NCBI GenBank assembly: GCA_016203765.1
Contig: JACQMB010000016.1
Coordinates: 1-6,860 of the forward strand
Direction of reading: 5' to 3'
Length of the DNA: 6,860 nt
From: Deltaproteobacteria bacterium
GTDB taxonomy: Bacteria; UBA10199; SPLOWO2-01-44-7
Of this stretch, positions 4,166 to 6,860 are shown piece by piece. A program made the position numbers and the translations under genes. Every line of letters begins with the position of its first letter. Position 1 is the stretch's first letter. The notes below the pieces were generated by a model. The model was not told the DNA's origin. It worked only from the letters and a program-made list of their open reading frames with translations, and did no database searches.

Positions 4166-5799
4166 GGTTGGGAGACGAACAAAGATTTTCCGGGATGGAT
4201 CCGGCTGGTGGAGAGGTCGTTCCAGTTTTTGAGGTCGGAGATGGTGACGCCGTGTTGTTTGGCGATCCGCCAGAGGTTTTCGCCGTGACGAACAATATGT
4301 TCTTTTTTGACCGGCTCCGGCTCGGCCGCATAAGCCGATTTGACCGGTGAAATCATCAGAGCCCTCCCCGGGCGGATTTTATTGTTTTGCAAATCATTCC
4401 ACGCCTTCAAATCGGAAACCGCCACACGATGCCTTTTGGCAATCTGCCACAAACTGTCTCCCCGTTTGACCACATACTTTTGTTCTTCACCCTTTTGTCC
4501 CTGGTCCGTAGTCCGTAGTCCCTGGTCCATAGTCCCTGGTCTTTGATCCCCGGTCCCTGGTCCGTAGTCCGTAGTCCCTAGTCCGTAGTCCTCTTCTCTC
4601 TGTCCGTTTTCCTTAAAATCTTTTCGAATCATATATTCCACGCCGTCGAGGCGCTTTTTTTGGGGCGCGGGGGGAACGGTATTATAGGCCAGCAGATCTT
4701 TTTGGGTCCGTTCGGCCGAGGCCGCCGCATACCCCTTCTTCGGCACGATCAACCTTTTCCCGAGCCTGAGATAATGGGCGCTTCTCGCCGTTAAATTATT
4801 CGCGGCCATCAGAGCATCCTTGGAAACCCCGTAGCGCCGGGCGATCTTCCAAACGGCATCCCCGCTCCGAACGGTATGATACACCACCCGCACCCTTTCC
4901 TCGGGCGGCAGCTGCGCGTAAGCTATTTGAAAAACCGCTCGCGCGCCGGGAGGGATTTTCAGGGAATAGACTCCCTGCGGCGTCATATCCATCGCGAGTT
5001 CGGGATTGAGGCGCCGGATTTCCGGCAGGGGAGCCTGGGCCAACTCGGCCGCCACATCGAGGCCCAAAGGGCCGCGCACCGTGACCTTCTCAAAGGCCAG
5101 CGGCTCTTCATAGCGGACATGGCCGAAGCCATGGGCCTGCGGATTTTTGGCGAGGATCACGGCGGCCAAAAATTTTGGAACATATTCCTTGGTTTCATTT
5201 CTCAAATAATGTTTGCGGGGAGCCGAGATATGCCAAAAACTGCCGGAACGGGCCTGGTGCAACGCCCGTTTGATTCTCCCCTCCCCGGCATTGTAGGCGG
5301 CCATGGCCAGATACCAGTCTCCGAAATCGCCGTAGAGTTTTTTGAGATAGCGGGCCGCCGCCCGGGTCGCTTTTTCGGGATCCCGCCGTTCATCGACCCA
5401 GGAGTCTATTTTCAGGTTGTAAATCCGGCCGGTGGAACGGATAAACTGCCAAGGCCCCATGGCATGGGCTCTCGAATAGGCATGATTGGAAAAACCGCTC
5501 TCGATCAGGGCCAGATAGACTAGGTCCCGCGGCAGTCCCTCTTCAGCCAGAATCCGGCGCATAAAAGCGAGATAGCGCCCGGAGCGGGTCAGGTAGAGCG
5601 AAAAGCGGGCGTGATCCTCATACTGAAAGTGGTGAATCCATTTTTGGACCCGGTCGTTATGAACCACCGGGAGGTCATACTTGGATTTCACCGTTTTGAC
5701 AGGATTAGAATAAGGACGCTTAACCACGGGTCCCTGGTGTGAACAGGAAACGACGTATAAAACCACAACGAGGAGCCCAATCAGATATTTTGGTCCCAT
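4162..5799 (-). CDS. mltD: MltD-like lipoprotein lytic murein transglycosylase with three LysM domains
   Basis: The protein (545 aa) cleaves the MurNAc-GlcNAc bond of peptidoglycan, forming 1,6-anhydro ends. The start at ATG 5799 is chosen because AGAGGG lies 6 nt upstream; the frame also extends to a TTG at 5823. Residues 1-19 are a lipoprotein signal with lipobox VVSC (C19); Ser at +2 predicts the outer membrane. The SLT domain spans about 80-230: YLALIESGFS carries the catalytic Glu (E100), followed by MGPWQF (114-119) and AAYNAGEGRI (167-176), the family 1 signatures. LysM1 is at about 307-353, LysM2 at 441-484 and LysM3 at 500-543. LysM2 and LysM3 are 50% identical to each other and look like an internal duplication. 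E. coli MltD (about 450 aa) has two LysM domains, so this one is longer. The linker before LysM2 (about 404-437) is low-complexity Gly/Asp/Thr, encoded by a heptamer repeat. The gene lies 20 nt downstream of ftsZ and is probably in the same transcript. The family assignment is firm; MltD orthology is likely. Confidence 0.92.
   Translation of the reverse strand: MGPKYLIGLLVVVLYVVSCSHQGPVVKRPYSNPVKTVKSKYDLPVVHNDRVQKWIHHFQYEDHARFSLYLTRSGRYLAFMRRILAEEGLPRDLVYLALIESGFSNHAYSRAHAMGPWQFIRSTGRIYNLKIDSWVDERRDPEKATRAAARYLKKLYGDFGDWYLAMAAYNAGEGRIKRALHQARSGSFWHISAPRKHYLRNETKEYVPKFLAAVILAKNPQAHGFGHVRYEEPLAFEKVTVRGPLGLDVAAELAQAPLPEIRRLNPELAMDMTPQGVYSLKIPPGARAVFQIAYAQLPPEERVRVVYHTVRSGDAVWKIARRYGVSKDALMAANNLTARSAHYLRLGKRLIVPKKGYAAASAERTQKDLLAYNTVPPAPQKKRLDGVEYMIRKDFKENGQREEDYGLGTTDYGPGTGDQRPGTMDQGLRTTDQGQKGEEQKYVVKRGDSLWQIAKRHRVAVSDLKAWNDLQNNKIRPGRALMISPVKSAYAAEPEPVKKEHIVRHGENLWRIAKQHGVTISDLKNWNDLSTSRIHPGKSLFVSQP
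4497..4587. repeat. Heptamer minisatellite (13 units) inside mltD
   Basis: On the plus strand, 13 consecutive 7-bp units follow the pattern GTCC(C/G)T(G/A), with degenerate units at 4539-4545 and 4546-4552 and a partial GTCC at 4588-4591. Read on the coding strand, the units appear as TACGGAC or CAGGGAC. Because 7 is not a multiple of 3, three units make a 21-bp, 7-residue period, giving DYGLGTT, DYGPGTG, DQRPGTM, DQGLRTT. The tract is therefore in frame only with particular unit numbers. Confidence 0.9.
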
Positions 5800-5805
5800 G
5801 CTATA

Positions 5806-5811
5806 CCCTCT
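5806..5811 (-). promoter_or_regulatory. Ribosome binding site of mltD
   Basis: AGAGGG on the minus strand, 6 nt before the ATG at 5799. It lies in the 20-nt gap behind the ftsZ stop and decides the start in favour of 5799 over the in-frame TTG at 5823, which overlaps the ftsZ stop codon. Confidence 0.75.
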
Positions 5812-5819
5812 TTTATACC

Positions 5820-6860
5820 TCAATCCGCCCCTTTACGCAAGAAAGTCGGCACGTCGTATTCGTCCTCCTGAACCCCTTGCAATCCGATCTCCTGAATCAG
5901 GTCTTTCAGGCGGACCGACTCGCCCCCCTCGGAGAGTTTTTTATTCACCGAATAATCGGCCACTTCCACGGCGGTCCCATCCTCCTTCAAGGCCAGCCGC
6001 GATTGCAAAGTCACCGTCTCCTGCGTGGCCCCGGGTTGCGCATAAGTCGGGGTCCGCTCCCGTCTGTAGGGGGTAATACCGGCAACCTTTTTGAGGGGCT
6101 TGTTAAAGCCGGTGGCAATCACGGTGACCCGGATATCTTCTTTCATACTCTCATCGATCACCGCTCCGAACAGGATGTTGGCATCTTCATGGGCCTCTTC
6201 CTGAATCAACTTGGAGGCCTCGCTGATTTCCTTTAAGGTCATGTCGGGCGCGCCGGTGATATTAATGAGGACCCCGGTCGCCCCCCGGATCGACATATCC
6301 TCCAACAGGGGAGAGGAGATCGCCCGGGTCGCCGCATCCATGGCCCGGTGCTCGCCCCGGGAGACGCCGGTCCCCATCAGGGCCATGCCGGTTTCATTCA
6401 TCACGGTTCGAACGTCGGCAAAATCGAGATTGATCAGACCGGGAATCGTAATCAGATCGGAGATCCCCTTGACCGCCTGATACAAAATATGGTCGGCCTG
6501 CTTGAAGGCCTCCAACATGGTGAGACTGTCGCTGGCCAGGCTTAACAGCTTTTCGTTGGGAATCGTAATCAGCGTGTCCACGACCGCCTTGAGTTCCGCG
6601 ATCCCCTCTTCGGCATGCCTGGCCCGGTGCTTTCCTTCAAAGGCGAACGGTTTGGTGACCACCCCGACGGTCAGCGCCCCCGCCTCCTTGGCCAAGCGTG
6701 CAATGATCGGGGCCCCGCCCGTCCCGGTGCCGCCGCCCATCCCGGCGGTCACAAAGACCATGTCGGCCCCCTGGAGCATCTCCAAAATATTTTTTTGATC
6801 TTCGAGGGCGGCATTGCGGCCGACTTCCGGATTGGCGCCGGCCCCCAGCCCCTTGGTCAG
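5820..6860 (-). CDS. ftsZ: Cell division GTPase FtsZ, N-terminus beyond window edge
   Basis: FtsZ is the tubulin-like GTPase that polymerises into the Z ring at midcell and recruits the divisome. The frame is open from base 6860 to the TGA at 5822-5820 (346 codons); about 65-70 N-terminal residues are missing compared with E. coli FtsZ. The visible part starts at LTKGLGAGANPEVGRNAA, followed by the tubulin signature GGGTGTGGAP in the nucleotide-binding T4 loop. The T7-loop region has NLDFADVRTVM, which supplies the acidic residue that activates the GTPase of the next subunit. RVTVIATGF closes the second globular domain. A linker of about 70 residues leads to the C-terminal conserved peptide (DVPTFLRK), which binds FtsA/ZipA-type partners. 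No promoter is visible between ftsZ and mltD, and the 20-nt gap suggests cotranscription. ftsZ normally closes a dcw (division and cell wall) cluster, so ftsA/ftsQ-type genes are expected to the right. Nothing abnormal is seen. Confidence 0.98.
   Translation of the reverse strand: MTKGLGAGANPEVGRNAALEDQKNILEMLQGADMVFVTAGMGGGTGTGGAPIIARLAKEAGALTVGVVTKPFAFEGKHRARHAEEGIAELKAVVDTLITIPNEKLLSLASDSLTMLEAFKQADHILYQAVKGISDLITIPGLINLDFADVRTVMNETGMALMGTGVSRGEHRAMDAATRAISSPLLEDMSIRGATGVLINITGAPDMTLKEISEASKLIQEEAHEDANILFGAVIDESMKEDIRVTVIATGFNKPLKKVAGITPYRRERTPTYAQPGATQETVTLQSRLALKEDGTAVEVADYSVNKKLSEGGESVRLKDLIQEIGLQGVQEDEYDVPTFLRKGAD

Noticed and set aside
3321..4331. Long open minus-strand frame (336 codons) opposite the second ATPase
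   Set aside because: It is antisense to a clearly conserved AAA_14/DUF4143 gene and overlaps the mltD 3' end; its translation is low-complexity Arg/Ser/Pro with no recognisable domain.
4497..4591. CRISPR array
   Set aside because: The units are 7 bp and contiguous with no unique spacers, and lie inside an intact coding frame.
4876..5523. Plus-strand frame of 215 codons opposite mltD
   Set aside because: It lies entirely antisense to the catalytic domain and LysM1 of the transglycosylase; no RBS or domain.
5820..6785. FtsZ starting at the TTG at 6785
   Set aside because: The frame and the FtsZ homology continue unbroken to the window edge (LTKGLGAGANPEVGRNAA), so this is an internal codon and the true start is outside.

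Overview
The window joins a conserved cell-division and cell-wall segment (right, minus strand) to a stretch of accessory genes (left). It comes from a Gram-negative bacterium: there is an outer-membrane-type lipoprotein lytic transglycosylase behind ftsZ, and the base composition is moderately GC. Near-consensus sigma70-type promoters and the repeat content (a long perfect REP-like palindrome and a heptamer minisatellite) would fit an uncultured deltaproteobacterial lineage. That placement is inference, because no 16S or marker phylogeny is visible.

Layout: (1) 1-1079, minus strand, 3' end off the left edge: an AAA ATPase of the AAA_14/DUF4143 type. (2) 1080-1180: a divergent regulatory region with a near-perfect minus-strand promoter and two operator-like dyads. 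(3) 1181-2677, plus strand: a 498-residue protein I do not recognise. It carries a LuxR-like helix-turn-helix, two more HTH-like segments, an exact 60-residue tandem duplication (180-bp period, about 95% identical DNA) and a C-terminal J-domain-like segment with an HPD tripeptide. (4) 2678-2783: a 26-bp perfect inverted repeat, then AT-rich DNA with a 16-bp direct repeat and a promoter. (5) 2784-4091, plus strand: a second, clearly different AAA_14/DUF4143 ATPase. (6) 4092-4161: a convergent gap with a small hairpin. (7) 4162-5799, minus strand: an MltD-like lipoprotein lytic transglycosylase with three LysM domains; a 13-copy heptamer repeat encodes the linker before the last two LysM domains. 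(8) 5820-6860, minus strand: ftsZ, complete at its C-terminus, with the N-terminus beyond the right edge.

How the genes work together: ftsZ and the transglycosylase are 20 nt apart on the same strand and are probably cotranscribed, linking Z-ring assembly with septal or general peptidoglycan turnover. The left part shows no metabolic link to them. The two ATPases probably act independently. The HTH/repeat/J-like protein between them is the most novel element here, and the heptamer tract in the transglycosylase is the most suggestive regulatory or phase-variable element.
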